Under the pieces are notes generated by a model, which was not told the origin of the DNA, ran no database searches, and saw only the letters and a list, made by a program, of their open reading frames with translations. A DNA stretch of 22,553 nucleotides, taken from NCBI GenBank assembly GCA_902477055.1, contig CABSFY010000030.1, positions 1-22,553 on the forward strand, given 5' to 3'. The translations under genes and the position numbers were made by a program. This stretch comes from an uncultured Eubacteriales bacterium (GTDB lineage Bacteria > Bacillota > Clostridia > Oscillospirales > Oscillospiraceae). Of the stretch, positions 1 through 8,003 are shown piece by piece; the stretch's first letter is position 1, and every line of letters starts with the position of its first letter.

Positions 1-88
1 GCTCTGACATGCCACCGGCATGTCATTCACTCCCGCGAGGCCGCTTCGCTACCCTCACAGAGGGAGGTTTTTCGACTGCGTACCAGCC
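1..88. other. Left-edge intergenic sequence with hairpins
   Basis: No credible gene is visible here. Bases 5-13 and 17-25 form a perfect 9-bp hairpin (arms TGACATGCC and GGCATGTCA). A second small inverted repeat (CCCTC/GAGGG) lies near 51-65. The stretch leads directly into the composite repeat that starts near 89. It may be a degraded repeat or the terminator of a gene outside the window; the sequence does not decide. Confidence 0.4.
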
Positions 89-263
89 AAGGGCTTCCCT
101 GTGCAAGGGAAGCTGTCAGCCGTAGGCTGAGGGAAGGATTGTTTTCGCGCCTTTGGCGCGAAATTTAATCGTGCCAAAGGCACACCTTCACTGACCACTA
201 ACCACTGGTCACTGGGTACTTGCCGATAGTGCCTGCAACGGGCGGTCGATGACCGCCCCTACG
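89..263 (+). repeat. Composite hairpin-string repeat, copy A
   Basis: Four hairpins follow in series. H1 pairs GCTTCCCT (93-100) with AGGGAAGC (106-113). H2 pairs TCAGCC (116-121) with GGCTGA (125-130). H3 pairs TTTCGCGCC (143-151) with GGCGCGAAA (155-163). H4 pairs GTGCC (171-175) with GGCAC (179-183). A further TGACCA/TGGTCA pair lies at 192-211. The element ends in a palindrome at 240-258 (arms GGGCGGTC/GACCGCCC) followed by CTACG. The same order recurs at 8874-9028 and, inverted, at 2949-3089. It lies downstream of the lgt-like gene and holds no credible ORF. Confidence 0.75.
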
Positions 264-284
264 GCGGCTAACGACACTGACAAA

Positions 285-318
285 AAAACGGGATGTGACG
301 TGTGTCACATCCCGTTTT
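285..318 (-). terminator. Terminator after lgt-like gene
   Basis: A perfect 15-bp inverted repeat (285-299 and 304-318) encloses a GTGT loop. It has an A tract on one side and a T tract on the other, so it can act on either strand. It lies 5 nt beyond the stop codon of the minus-strand lgt-like gene and is a textbook intrinsic terminator. Confidence 0.85.
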
Positions 319-323
319 CTATA

Positions 324-1121
324 TTATTCCGCTGCCGGAACGGCCTTTTTGCTCCTCCGGGTCAGGAGTACCGCCGTGTTGACGGCGATGAGCAGCAGGG
401 ATACCCACTGCGAGGTCGAGAGAATCCACAAAAAGCCGCGATACATATCGCCGCGGAAAAACTCGATCACAAACCGCCACACCGGATAGGCGTAGAGATA
501 GATGTTGATGAGATACCCGCGATATTTCTTTTTGCGGAAGCAGATGTACAAAAATGCGCTCAGCGCGGCGTTGAACGCTGCCTCGAACAGCGCGACCGGC
601 AGGCGGCGCACGCCGTTGGCCTCGGCGATGGGGGAATAGTGGTACACAAAGCCGAAGCTGCTCTCGATGCCGAAGCAGCAGCCGCCGAGGAAGCAGCCGA
701 TGCGCCCCCACGCGTGAAACAGCGGGATGGCGGCAGCGGTCAGGTCGATATAATCGCGGCTGAGCCTTTTCTTGCGGACGTAGCAGAGAGTGATGAGAAT
801 CATACCGATCAGCCCGCCGTAGAACACCGAGCCGCCGAATACGATGTTCAGTGCGGACTGTACGTCTTGGAGGGACTGAATGCGATCCAAATGGGAAAGG
901 ATAAATATCAATTCCCGGATGCGCGTCACGCCATACAACAGGCAACCGCCGATGCCCACGCCGAGAAAGGACAAAAGTCCCATCGTGAGGATTTTCAATT
1001 CGTTCAGTCCGCGCCTTCTGCCCGCGAAGTACGATGCGAACAGCGCCGAAAGCGCCCCCGCGAGCGCACACAGCATATAAGCCGGCAGCTCCTTGCCGAA
1101 TAGGGTCAAAGTAGGGAACAT
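324..1121 (-). CDS. lgt: Prolipoprotein diacylglyceryl transferase-like membrane protein (divergent Lgt)
   Basis: Lgt transfers diacylglyceryl from phosphatidylglycerol to the lipobox cysteine of prolipoproteins in the cytoplasmic membrane. This 265-aa polytopic protein keeps several family landmarks: GGSVFYGGLIG (97-107), HAWGRIG (136-142), a P-x-x-x-F-E motif near 175-180, and RFVIEFFRGD (216-225) followed by S-x-SQW near 235-239. The segment that is normally GRIGNFINGE reads GRIGCFLGGCCFG, so the signature asparagine and glutamate are replaced by cysteine or glycine. The start chosen is the ATG at 1121, because GGAG lies 6 nt upstream. The ATG at 1133 has only a hairpin before it, and its own first codons form that Shine-Dalgarno. 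Family membership is likely; catalytic activity is less certain. Confidence 0.8.
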   Translation of the reverse strand: MFPTLTLFGKELPAYMLCALAGALSALFASYFAGRRRGLNELKILTMGLLSFLGVGIGGCLLYGVTRIRELIFILSHLDRIQSLQDVQSALNIVFGGSVFYGGLIGMILITLCYVRKKRLSRDYIDLTAAAIPLFHAWGRIGCFLGGCCFGIESSFGFVYHYSPIAEANGVRRLPVALFEAAFNAALSAFLYICFRKKKYRGYLINIYLYAYPVWRFVIEFFRGDMYRGFLWILSTSQWVSLLLIAVNTAVLLTRRSKKAVPAAE

Positions 1122-1136
1122 AGTACTCTCCATAGC

Positions 1137-1170
1137 AAAACAGACACAGGACTTTGCCTATGTCTGTTTT
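1137..1170 (-). terminator. Hairpin with U tract between DUF4190 gene and lgt-like gene
   Basis: Arms 1137-1150 and 1157-1170 pair over 14 bp. One position is a G-U wobble in minus-strand RNA but a mismatch in plus-strand RNA, which favours minus-strand function. A TTTT run follows on the minus strand. It can terminate the DUF4190 transcript. It also abuts the lgt-like start, so it could instead be a 5' leader hairpin for that gene. Confidence 0.65.
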
Positions 1171-1175
1171 GAGCG

Positions 1176-1204
1176 ATGTTATGTCAGAATAACCGTTGCT
1201 TCAA
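1176..1204 (-). promoter_or_regulatory. Possible sigma-A promoter for lgt-like gene
   Basis: On the minus strand TTGAAG (1204-1199), a 17-bp spacer and TAACAT (1181-1176) resemble a housekeeping promoter, with four of six matches in each box. Transcription would begin at about 1169, at the edge of the hairpin at 1137-1170. This would put that hairpin at the extreme 5' end of the mRNA. This is an inference from moderate matches. Confidence 0.3.
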
Positions 1205-1212
1205 GCGATGGA

Positions 1213-1545
1213 TCAATAATAGAGGCCGCTCAGGAGACCATCCGCTGCGTAGGAGGCAGAAGCGCACGCGAGGAAGCAAATTGCGCCAACCAGCGAAAAC
1301 GCCGCGCCGACGATGCCGCAGACAAGACCCGCGATGGCAAGGCCATTGCCGGTGCCGGTCGTCTTGGCAACCTGCATACCCTTCGCACCGAGAACGATAC
1401 CAACGATAGACAGCACCAGAGAAACAATGGCAAACCAGCCCGGGAAGCAGCCCACCACACCGATGATACCGCAAACGAGCGCCGCGATCGCCATGCCGTT
1501 GGTCTGATTCGGCTGCTGCGGATTGTTCTGATAATTGTTATCCAT
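1213..1545 (-). CDS. DUF4190 domain-containing small membrane protein
   Basis: This 110-aa protein has a hydrophilic Asn/Gln/Pro-rich head (residues 1-15) and two long hydrophobic Gly/Ala-rich segments (about 17-52 and 66-98). The segments share a repeated pattern, GMAIAALVCGIIG and GLAIAGLVCGIVG, typical of DUF4190 proteins. The family has no established biochemical role and the proteins are thought to sit in the cytoplasmic membrane. The start is supported by GAGGAG about 9 nt upstream, and a good promoter lies at 1613-1642. A hairpin with a T tract follows the gene, so it is probably monocistronic. Function unknown. Confidence 0.8.
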   Translation of the reverse strand: MDNNYQNNPQQPNQTNGMAIAALVCGIIGVVGCFPGWFAIVSLVLSIVGIVLGAKGMQVAKTTGTGNGLAIAGLVCGIVGAAFSLVGAICFLACASASYAADGLLSGLYY

Positions 1546-1612
1546 TTTTCAAATCTCCTCTCAGATTTCTTGTGGCCGCACAAAAGAGCGCACGACACCA
1601 CTTGATGAACCT

Positions 1613-1642
1613 ATCGTATCATAGTATCGGCTACAGTGTCAA
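1613..1642 (-). promoter_or_regulatory. Sigma-A type promoter for DUF4190 gene
   Basis: On the minus strand a perfect TTGACA (1642-1637) is followed by an 18-bp spacer and TACGAT (1618-1613). It lies about 70 nt upstream of the DUF4190 start, in the gap after the ferredoxin gene. A weak hairpin with a T7 run near 1655-1672 just upstream could terminate the ferredoxin transcript. Confidence 0.55.
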
Positions 1643-1714
1643 GAAGTTTGCTGTAAAAAAACGACAAATTATCGTCGAACCACGCGGCGTGAGCTTGTGT
1701 ATTCTCCGGTGCGC

Positions 1715-2104
1715 TCAGCTCTCCGCGATCTCCAGAACATCCATCGGGCAGGCCTTGACGCAGATGCCGCAGGCGATGCACTTCGAGGCGTTCGCCATGC
1801 CCGGCTGATAAACGATCACACCGAACGGGCAGGCCTCGGCGCACTTGCCGCAGCCGACGCAGAGCTTTTTGTTGATCATGTACACGCCGGTCTTGGGGTT
1901 CTGGGTGATCGCGCCATGCTCGCACGCGGCGGCGCACTTGCCGCACTGGACGCAGGTCATGGGGCGGACCTTCCCCGCACGCTCTACGATCTGCACGCAG
2001 GACTTGTCGGGATGAAATTCCTTGTAAAATGCCTTGGAACAGGCGGTGACGCATTCCAGACACGCCATGCACTGGGAGCCTTTTTTAACAACGAGCTTTT
2101 TCAT
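1715..2104 (-). CDS. 4Fe-4S dicluster-type ferredoxin protein, four clusters
   Basis: This 129-aa soluble protein has four complete CxxCxxCxxxC motifs: C12/15/18/22, C51/54/57/61, C82/85/88/92 and C109/112/115/119. With them it can hold four [4Fe-4S] clusters, in the manner of the electron-transfer subunits of hydrogenase, CO dehydrogenase or molybdopterin oxidoreductase systems (HycB/CooF/DmsB-like). It presumably carries electrons in the cytosol, but no catalytic partner is adjacent, so its redox partner is unknown. The ATG start has GAGAGGA 9 nt upstream. A strong promoter lies at 2173-2201. It is transcribed divergently from the lipoprotein gene at 2321. Confidence 0.9.
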   Translation of the reverse strand: MKKLVVKKGSQCMACLECVTACSKAFYKEFHPDKSCVQIVERAGKVRPMTCVQCGKCAAACEHGAITQNPKTGVYMINKKLCVGCGKCAEACPFGVIVYQPGMANASKCIACGICVKACPMDVLEIAES

Positions 2105-2172
2105 GGTTAGATCCTCTCTTTTTTGGGGGAGTTTCCGAACGAAGCAGTGCTTCCCCTGTATTTTTCGGTTTC

Positions 2173-2201
2173 ATTATACAAGGATTTCGGGCTGAAATCA
2201 A
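2173..2201 (-). promoter_or_regulatory. Strong sigma-A promoter for ferredoxin gene
   Basis: On the minus strand TTGATT (2201-2196), a 17-bp spacer and a perfect TATAAT (2178-2173) lie 69 nt upstream of the ferredoxin start. The leader contains a small hairpin (GAAGC/GCTTC, about 2140-2153). No other start is available for this promoter. Confidence 0.75.
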
Positions 2202-2222
2202 TCCGAAAATACCGATTTTGAA

Positions 2223-2269
2223 AAAAGTTTTTCTCCTCGAACTTTTCGGCCGGTGCCGCGCGGTATAAT
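2223..2269 (+). promoter_or_regulatory. Possible promoter of lipoprotein gene with adjoining inverted repeat
   Basis: A perfect TATAAT at 2264-2269 lies 51 nt before the lipoprotein ATG. No convincing -35 box is present at 16-18 bp. An inverted repeat, AAAAGTT (2223-2229) with AACTTTT (2240-2246), covers the place where the -35 contact would be. It could be an operator for the divergent pair; this is inference only. Confidence 0.35.
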
Positions 2270-2320
2270 CCGCAAAATCCGCCGCATACTACCGGCGTAA
2301 CAAAGAATAGGAGGAACACG

Positions 2321-2656
2321 ATGAAAAAGCTCGTAACGATTTTTCTGGCATTTGCCATTGTCAGCCTTTTGGCCGCCTGCACGGACGGCGGCAACGTGTC
2401 CGACCGCACCGACGGTGTGATCTCCGAATCCACGACCGCCGCCGAATCCGGCACGCGCAGCGAAACGGAAAACACATCGACCATGCCGTCCGGGTCCAGC
2501 AACATGACAACGACCGGCGACTCCAACAACGGTACCCCCGGCACCAGCGGTGGCCTCGACGCAAAGGACGATTCCGGAACAACGACTGCCACCGAAAGCC
2601 CGACCGACTCCGCCCGTACCGCCCGTCCACAAACCACCACCCCCAACCGCTATTGA
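2321..2656 (+). CDS. Small Ser/Thr/Gly-rich lipoprotein
   Basis: This 111-aa protein has a clear type II signal peptide: MKK, a hydrophobic core (about 4-16) and the lipobox LAAC with the lipidated cysteine at residue 20. The mature part is low-complexity, rich in Thr, Ser, Gly, Asn and Asp, with no recognisable domain. It is likely an extended surface-anchored or linker-like peptide outside the membrane. The start is fixed by AGGAGG 8 nt upstream of ATG. It is the only convincing plus-strand gene in the window. Longer minus-strand ORFs over the same bases lack a ribosome binding site and family features. Function unknown. Confidence 0.75.
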   Translation: MKKLVTIFLAFAIVSLLAACTDGGNVSDRTDGVISESTTAAESGTRSETENTSTMPSGSSNMTTTGDSNNGTPGTSGGLDAKDDSGTTTATESPTDSARTARPQTTTPNRY

Positions 2657-2730
2657 ACCGTATCACCGAGGGACAGAATGACTTCCCTCCCGCCGCTCGT
2701 GCCCCAACGGACGCACCATCGAACACCGTT

Positions 2731-2757
2731 CGTAGGGCGGGGTCCCCTGACCCCGCC
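2731..2757 (+). repeat. CGTAG-flanked palindrome R1
   Basis: CGTAG (2731-2735) precedes a perfect 9-bp stem, GGCGGGGTC (2736-2744) with GACCCCGCC (2749-2757), around a CCCT loop. The same 22-bp palindrome with the same loop is repeated at 2954-2975. Confidence 0.8.
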
Positions 2758-2787
2758 ACGAATTCCGTACCGACTTCCGTTTCACGC

Positions 2788-2811
2788 CGTAGGGACGGTC
2801 ATTGACCGCCC
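2788..2811 (+). repeat. CGTAG-flanked palindrome R2
   Basis: CGTAG (2788-2792) precedes GGACGGTC (2793-2800), an ATT loop and GACCGCCC (2804-2811), with one mismatch in the stem. It belongs to the same subclass as the palindrome at 240-258, which has loop ATC on its own strand. It faces R3 in inverted orientation. Confidence 0.7.
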
Positions 2812-2883
2812 ACTGGCGGCAGTAACGTTTCGAGATATCGTACGATTCAGTGATGCCTATGTCCTAATCGAAACTGCGCTCTC

Positions 2884-2910
2884 GGCGCGATGAGGGCATC
2901 GCGCCCTACG
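2884..2910 (-). repeat. CGTAG-flanked palindrome R3
   Basis: Read on the minus strand, CGTAG (2910-2906) precedes a perfect 9-bp stem (arms GGCGCGATG and CATCGCGCC) around a CCCT loop. Compared with R1 the stem differs at several positions, yet both arms change together and the loop is unchanged. Confidence 0.8.
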
Positions 2911-2948
2911 CAGAGTTCAGCCTTGGGCGCAGCAAGGATACCCTTATG

Positions 2949-3089
2949 CGTAGGGCGGGGTCCCCTGACCCCGCCGCTGCTGGCACTTCGATTTTGCTGC
3001 AAACCATATCGCAACGTGCGCCTGCGGGCGCAGGGACCCTATCCGTCACGGCCATTGGCCGTGACAGCTTCCCCAGCGGGGAAGCCAAG
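2949..3089 (-). repeat. Composite hairpin-string repeat, copy B (inverted)
   Basis: Read on the minus strand it begins with H1 (GCTTCCCC/GGGGAAGC, 3085-3067), then H2 (GTCACGGCC/GGCCGTGAC, 3065-3045) and H3 (TGCGCC/GGCGCA, 3032-3017). It ends with a palindrome identical to R1 (2975-2954) followed by CTACG (2953-2949). H4 is absent, so it is shorter than the copies at 89 and 8874. The flank before the palindrome matches the one at 8970-9001 closely. Confidence 0.75.
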
Positions 3090-3133
3090 GCGCTGCGGCG
3101 CGGGGCGGTTTCCCCCGGCTTGCTGTGCCGCAT

Positions 3134-3166
3134 AAAAAACGGGGCCGCAGGGGCGGCTCCGTTTTT
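3134..3166 (-). terminator. Terminator of sipL-like gene, possibly bidirectional
   Basis: Arms 3139-3148 and 3153-3162 pair with one mismatch around a 4-nt loop. An A6 run on one side and a T5 run on the other flank the stem. It lies just past the TAA of the sipL-like gene (3170) and could also stop plus-strand transcription coming from the lipoprotein gene. Confidence 0.8.
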
Positions 3167-3169
3167 GGG

Positions 3170-4675
3170 TTACATCGGGATCAGCAGCATGGTGTCGGCG
3201 GGGACGGTGGGGCCTTGGAGGTCGTTGGCTTCGGCGATGGCGGCGACGGGCGTGCGCAGCTTCTTGGCGATGTCCCACAGCTCCTCGTCGCTGCCGACGC
3301 GGCGCAGGATGACGGCCGGCTTTTTCTCCTCCGCTTCGCTCAGCGGCTCGACCGTGCCGCCGCAGACGCAGCGCAGGCTGTGCTCCGCCGTCGTTTCGAC
3401 CGTGACGGCCAGCGGAATGCGCAGCTCCATCCCCGCCGCGCTTGCGCCGGAGAACAGCGCCCCGCCGGAGAAGTCCGCCATGGCGCATTGGCCGTTTTCC
3501 GCTGCCTCCGTGTGTATCGTCGCACTGCCGCGCAGCGACCGGCCCTGCGGCTTTCCGTCGGCATCGATATATAGCACATTACAGCTCAACGGGATTTCCA
3601 TTGTCACGGCCGTCCCGTCGCGTTGCCGGGTCGGCTCGTCGGCATAGACCCACGCGTCAACAATCGCGCCCGCGCTCTGATCGCTGGTGAGGACCGCCGT
3701 TTCATGCAGCGTCTGCCGGTCCAGCACACCGGTCAAGCGCCACTCGTCCCACTGCGGCTCCAGCTCGCCGTCTGTGCAGAAGGCGTCCTCGATGAGGGCA
3801 ATTTTTTGCTGCCCGATAGCGGTACACTGCGCCCGCACCTCGGCGCTGAGGAACACGCGGCGGCTGTCGAGCTGCCCGTCCGGCTCGGCCTCAAAGGCCG
3901 TCAGCGCCAGCGCCGTTTGCAGCTCGCAGTCGTCCAGCTCGCGTTCCATTTCGGCGTACTGCGAAAACGGCACATCCCATTCGTTCGTGTTCAGTGCGCC
4001 GTCGGCATCCTCATAAAGGACCCGCACGACCGCAGCGCCCTTGAACACCGCCTTGCTGCCGACGAGCTTCTGTTCGCCGACCTGCATCCGGCACAGGCAT
4101 TTGAGCAGCCGTCCGATCGGCGGCTTTCCGGCCGGAAGCTCCAGCTCCTCGTTGAGCGGGAAGGTCTTTTCGCCCAGCGACACCGGCATCCGCAGCGGCA
4201 GCTCCGTCCGCTTGAGCTGTAGCGTTGGCGCAGGCTCGGACAGGTCATAGCAGATGTGCTCCTGCGCGGCATAGACCGTTACGGCGCAGCTTATACCCAC
4301 GCGGACCAGCACCTTGCGCGAATTGAGCAGCCGCGCGTCCACGCTGCGCAGCGTGCAGCGGCTGCGCATCTGACCTACGCCATCCGTCTGCGGAAGCTCC
4401 CGGCGGACCTGGAACGGGATCTGCGTTTCCAGCCGCCGGACCTCCCCGGCCTCCGTGACGAACAGTACGCCCGCCTGCACATAACCTGTCACCGAAACGC
4501 TGCCCCCGCCGCAGTCCTCGCTGCGGATGAGGGCCGTTCCGAAGCTGTCGATCACCCGGTCGCAGTCGGCGCTGCTGTCCGGGATAATCAAATCCGCCGT
4601 CTGCTCCAGCGATACCGTTTCGGAAAAGATTTTTGCCAGATATGTAAGCCGGTTTTCCTGAAAAACAAGCTCCAT
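3170..4675 (-). CDS. sipL: SipL-like SPOCS (DUF3794) and LysM domain protein
   Basis: This 501-aa protein has N-terminal and central regions built of SPOCS/DUF3794-type beta-rich repeats (roughly residues 1-440). A C-terminal LysM domain (about 453-500) ends in LLIPM after the stretch DEELWDIAKKL. This is the architecture of Clostridioides difficile SipL, which binds SpoIVA through LysM to anchor the spore coat at the forespore surface. That role is known for C. difficile and inferred here. There is no signal peptide, in keeping with assembly in the mother-cell cytosol. The ATG follows GGGGTGAG 6 nt upstream. A possible sporulation-type promoter lies at 4706-4735 and a strong terminator follows the stop. 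Confidence 0.8.
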   Translation of the reverse strand: MELVFQENRLTYLAKIFSETVSLEQTADLIIPDSSADCDRVIDSFGTALIRSEDCGGGSVSVTGYVQAGVLFVTEAGEVRRLETQIPFQVRRELPQTDGVGQMRSRCTLRSVDARLLNSRKVLVRVGISCAVTVYAAQEHICYDLSEPAPTLQLKRTELPLRMPVSLGEKTFPLNEELELPAGKPPIGRLLKCLCRMQVGEQKLVGSKAVFKGAAVVRVLYEDADGALNTNEWDVPFSQYAEMERELDDCELQTALALTAFEAEPDGQLDSRRVFLSAEVRAQCTAIGQQKIALIEDAFCTDGELEPQWDEWRLTGVLDRQTLHETAVLTSDQSAGAIVDAWVYADEPTRQRDGTAVTMEIPLSCNVLYIDADGKPQGRSLRGSATIHTEAAENGQCAMADFSGGALFSGASAAGMELRIPLAVTVETTAEHSLRCVCGGTVEPLSEAEEKKPAVILRRVGSDEELWDIAKKLRTPVAAIAEANDLQGPTVPADTMLLIPM

Positions 4676-4705
4676 TGCATCTCACCCCTTGTTCGTTCTG
4701 TCGGA

Positions 4706-4735
4706 TATATATGTCCGGTCGGACAGGTTTATACC
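4706..4735 (-). promoter_or_regulatory. Possible sigma-E-like (mother-cell) promoter for sipL-like gene
   Basis: On the minus strand GGTATAA (4735-4729), a 15-bp spacer and CATATATA (4713-4706) resemble the Bacillus sigma-E pattern of an ATA-type -35 and CATACAnT-type -10. The match is partial. An inverted repeat, TGTCC/GGACA (4712-4716 and 4721-4725), overlaps the spacer. The placement, about 30 nt from the sipL start, and the gene's sporulation role make it plausible. Confidence 0.35.
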
Positions 4736-4742
4736 AAGAACA

Positions 4743-4898
4743 TCAGCACACCCGTTTTTGCGCCCACAGCAGGCCGCACAGCAGCAGACCGATGCCCAGC
4801 GCGGCGAGAATGACCTCCGAGGTAAACAGCAGCGACAGCAGCAGCCCCGCGCCGAGCGCCATGAGAATCGAGCCTAACAATTCGTTTTTTCTGCACAT
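4743..4898 (-). CDS. 51-aa hydrophobic membrane peptide
   Basis: A short ORF, MCRKNELLGSILMALG..., fills the gap between rsgA and the sipL-like gene. It encodes a charged N-terminus (CRKNE), two hydrophobic stretches (about 9-25 and 29-45) separated by TSE, and a basic AQKRVC tail. It is probably a small membrane protein with one hairpin or two short helices. I do not recognise a family. The only Shine-Dalgarno-like sequence (GGGGGCGG) lies within the 3' arm of the rsgA terminator, and the ATG directly follows its U tract. Translation would therefore depend on an unfolded terminator. It could be a real small protein or a fortuitous ORF. Confidence 0.5.
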   Translation of the reverse strand: MCRKNELLGSILMALGAGLLLSLLFTSEVILAALGIGLLLCGLLWAQKRVC

Positions 4899-4935
4899 AA
4901 AAACCGCCCCCGGCACACCCTATGTGCCGGAGGCG
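4899..4935 (-). terminator. Terminator of rsgA
   Basis: Arms 4923-4935 and 4905-4917 form a 13-bp stem with one G-U pair and a 5-nt loop, followed on the minus strand by GTTTTT. It starts 13 nt after the rsgA stop. Its 3' arm contains the G-rich sequence that would serve as ribosome binding site for the 51-aa ORF beginning at 4898. Confidence 0.75.
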
Positions 4936-4948
4936 ATAAAAATTCGCA

Positions 4949-5836
4949 CTATTTCAGTTCCCAGGGCTTTAATTCCTTTGCGCTCTCGTACAGGCGGACG
5001 TAGCTTTCGTAGCGCGTCGGCTCGATCTGCCCGTCGGACAGCGCCTGCGTGACGGCGCAGCCCGGTTCGCGGAGGTGGGCGCAGTCGTGGTAGCGGCATT
5101 GGCCCAGAAACGGCGCAAAATCCGGGAATGCGTACTGCAAATTCTCCTTGAGCACCAACTCCATCCGCTCCGTGTCGAAGGACGAAAAGCCCGGCGTGTC
5201 GATGGCGTACGTGTCCTCGCCAAGGGCGTACAGCTCCACGTGACGCGTCGTATGCCGTCCGCGTCCCAGCTTTTCGGAAACCTCGCCGGTTTCGATGGCG
5301 AAGCGGCGGTCGAGGCAGTTGAGGACGCTGCTTTTGCCCACGCCGGAGTTGCCGGTGAAGGCGACGGTCTTGCCGCGAATTGCTGCGTGAAGCGCCTCAA
5401 TGCCCTCGCCGGTTTCCGCACTCGTCGGGAAAACGGCGAAGCCCGCATGGCGGTAGATTGCGATGAGCCGCTCCGCCGCCGCGAGATCGATCTTGTTCAC
5501 ACACAGCAGCACCGGCACGCCCCGGTCGCCCGCGATGGCGCAGACCCGGTCGATCAGAAACGGGTCGGTCACGGGGTTGGCACCGGAGGCCAGCACCACC
5601 AGCGCGTCCAGATTGCTGACCGCCGGGCGGAGGAAGCTGTTTTTGCGCGGCTGAATGGTTTCGACCGTTCCCTTGCCGCGCTCGACGGTGAAGGTCACAT
5701 AATCGCCGACGAGCGGGGTGACGTGTTCCTTGCGGAAGATGCCCCGCGCACGGCATTCGACGGTTTTCCCGTCGCTTTCAACATAGTAAAATCCGCTCAG
5801 CGCCTTAACGATGCGCCCGCTGCGTTGCTCTGCCAT
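4949..5836 (-). CDS. rsgA: Ribosome small subunit-dependent GTPase RsgA
   Basis: RsgA is a circularly permuted GTPase that checks late maturation of the 30S subunit. In this 295-aa protein an N-terminal OB-fold (about 1-70) is followed by the permuted motif order: G4 NKID (114-117), G1 GNSGVGKSS (162-170) and G3 DTPG (213-216). A C-terminal zinc knuckle has C247, C252, H254 and C260. The ATG at 5836 was chosen because the upstream in-frame extension is a Pro/Arg-rich read of the prkC tail. GAGGA, overlapping the prkC TGA, provides the ribosome binding site. It is the last gene of the prpC-prkC-rsgA run and is followed by a strong terminator. Confidence 0.95.
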   Translation of the reverse strand: MAEQRSGRIVKALSGFYYVESDGKTVECRARGIFRKEHVTPLVGDYVTFTVERGKGTVETIQPRKNSFLRPAVSNLDALVVLASGANPVTDPFLIDRVCAIAGDRGVPVLLCVNKIDLAAAERLIAIYRHAGFAVFPTSAETGEGIEALHAAIRGKTVAFTGNSGVGKSSVLNCLDRRFAIETGEVSEKLGRGRHTTRHVELYALGEDTYAIDTPGFSSFDTERMELVLKENLQYAFPDFAPFLGQCRYHDCAHLREPGCAVTQALSDGQIEPTRYESYVRLYESAKELKPWELK

Positions 5837-5849
5837 GCAGCCTGCGTCC

Positions 5850-7919
<2,070 letters not shown>

Positions 7920-8003
7920 AGCAACTCCTAATTATCCGCTGCTGCGGACCGTTCTCAAACGGCGAACGGCTGCCGAGATGTTTCTGTTTTATTGACGCTC
8001 CGC

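Larger units (their letters stand above)
2657..3133. other. Gene-free convergent intergenic region filled with repeats
   Basis: No supported gene lies between the lipoprotein stop and the sipL terminator. Bases 2657-2730 show nothing recognisable. Bases 2731-2910 hold three CGTAG-flanked palindromes and 2949-3089 hold an inverted copy of the composite hairpin element. Short plus-strand ORFs here run through the palindromes and have no ribosome binding sites. Genes converge on this region from both sides. Confidence 0.7.

Noticed and set aside
2107..2646. 179-aa minus-strand ORF overlapping the lipoprotein gene
   Set aside because: The plus-strand ORF has a signal peptide, lipobox and AGGAGG site. 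The minus-strand frame has none and would run through the ferredoxin promoter.
2731..2975. Possible CRISPR array of palindromic repeats
   Set aside because: The four palindromes are irregularly spaced and occur in both orientations. They differ in sequence, there are no unique spacers of constant length and no cas genes.
2678..3135. Two small plus-strand ORFs (2678-2893 and 2890-3135)
   Set aside because: They run through palindromic repeats, have no ribosome binding site and encode no recognisable protein.
7920..8003. Possible promoter or terminator between prpC and prkC
   Set aside because: Only a weak CGCTC/GAGCG hairpin at the prpC stop was seen, without a T tract, and no paired -35/-10 boxes. 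Co-transcription is simpler.
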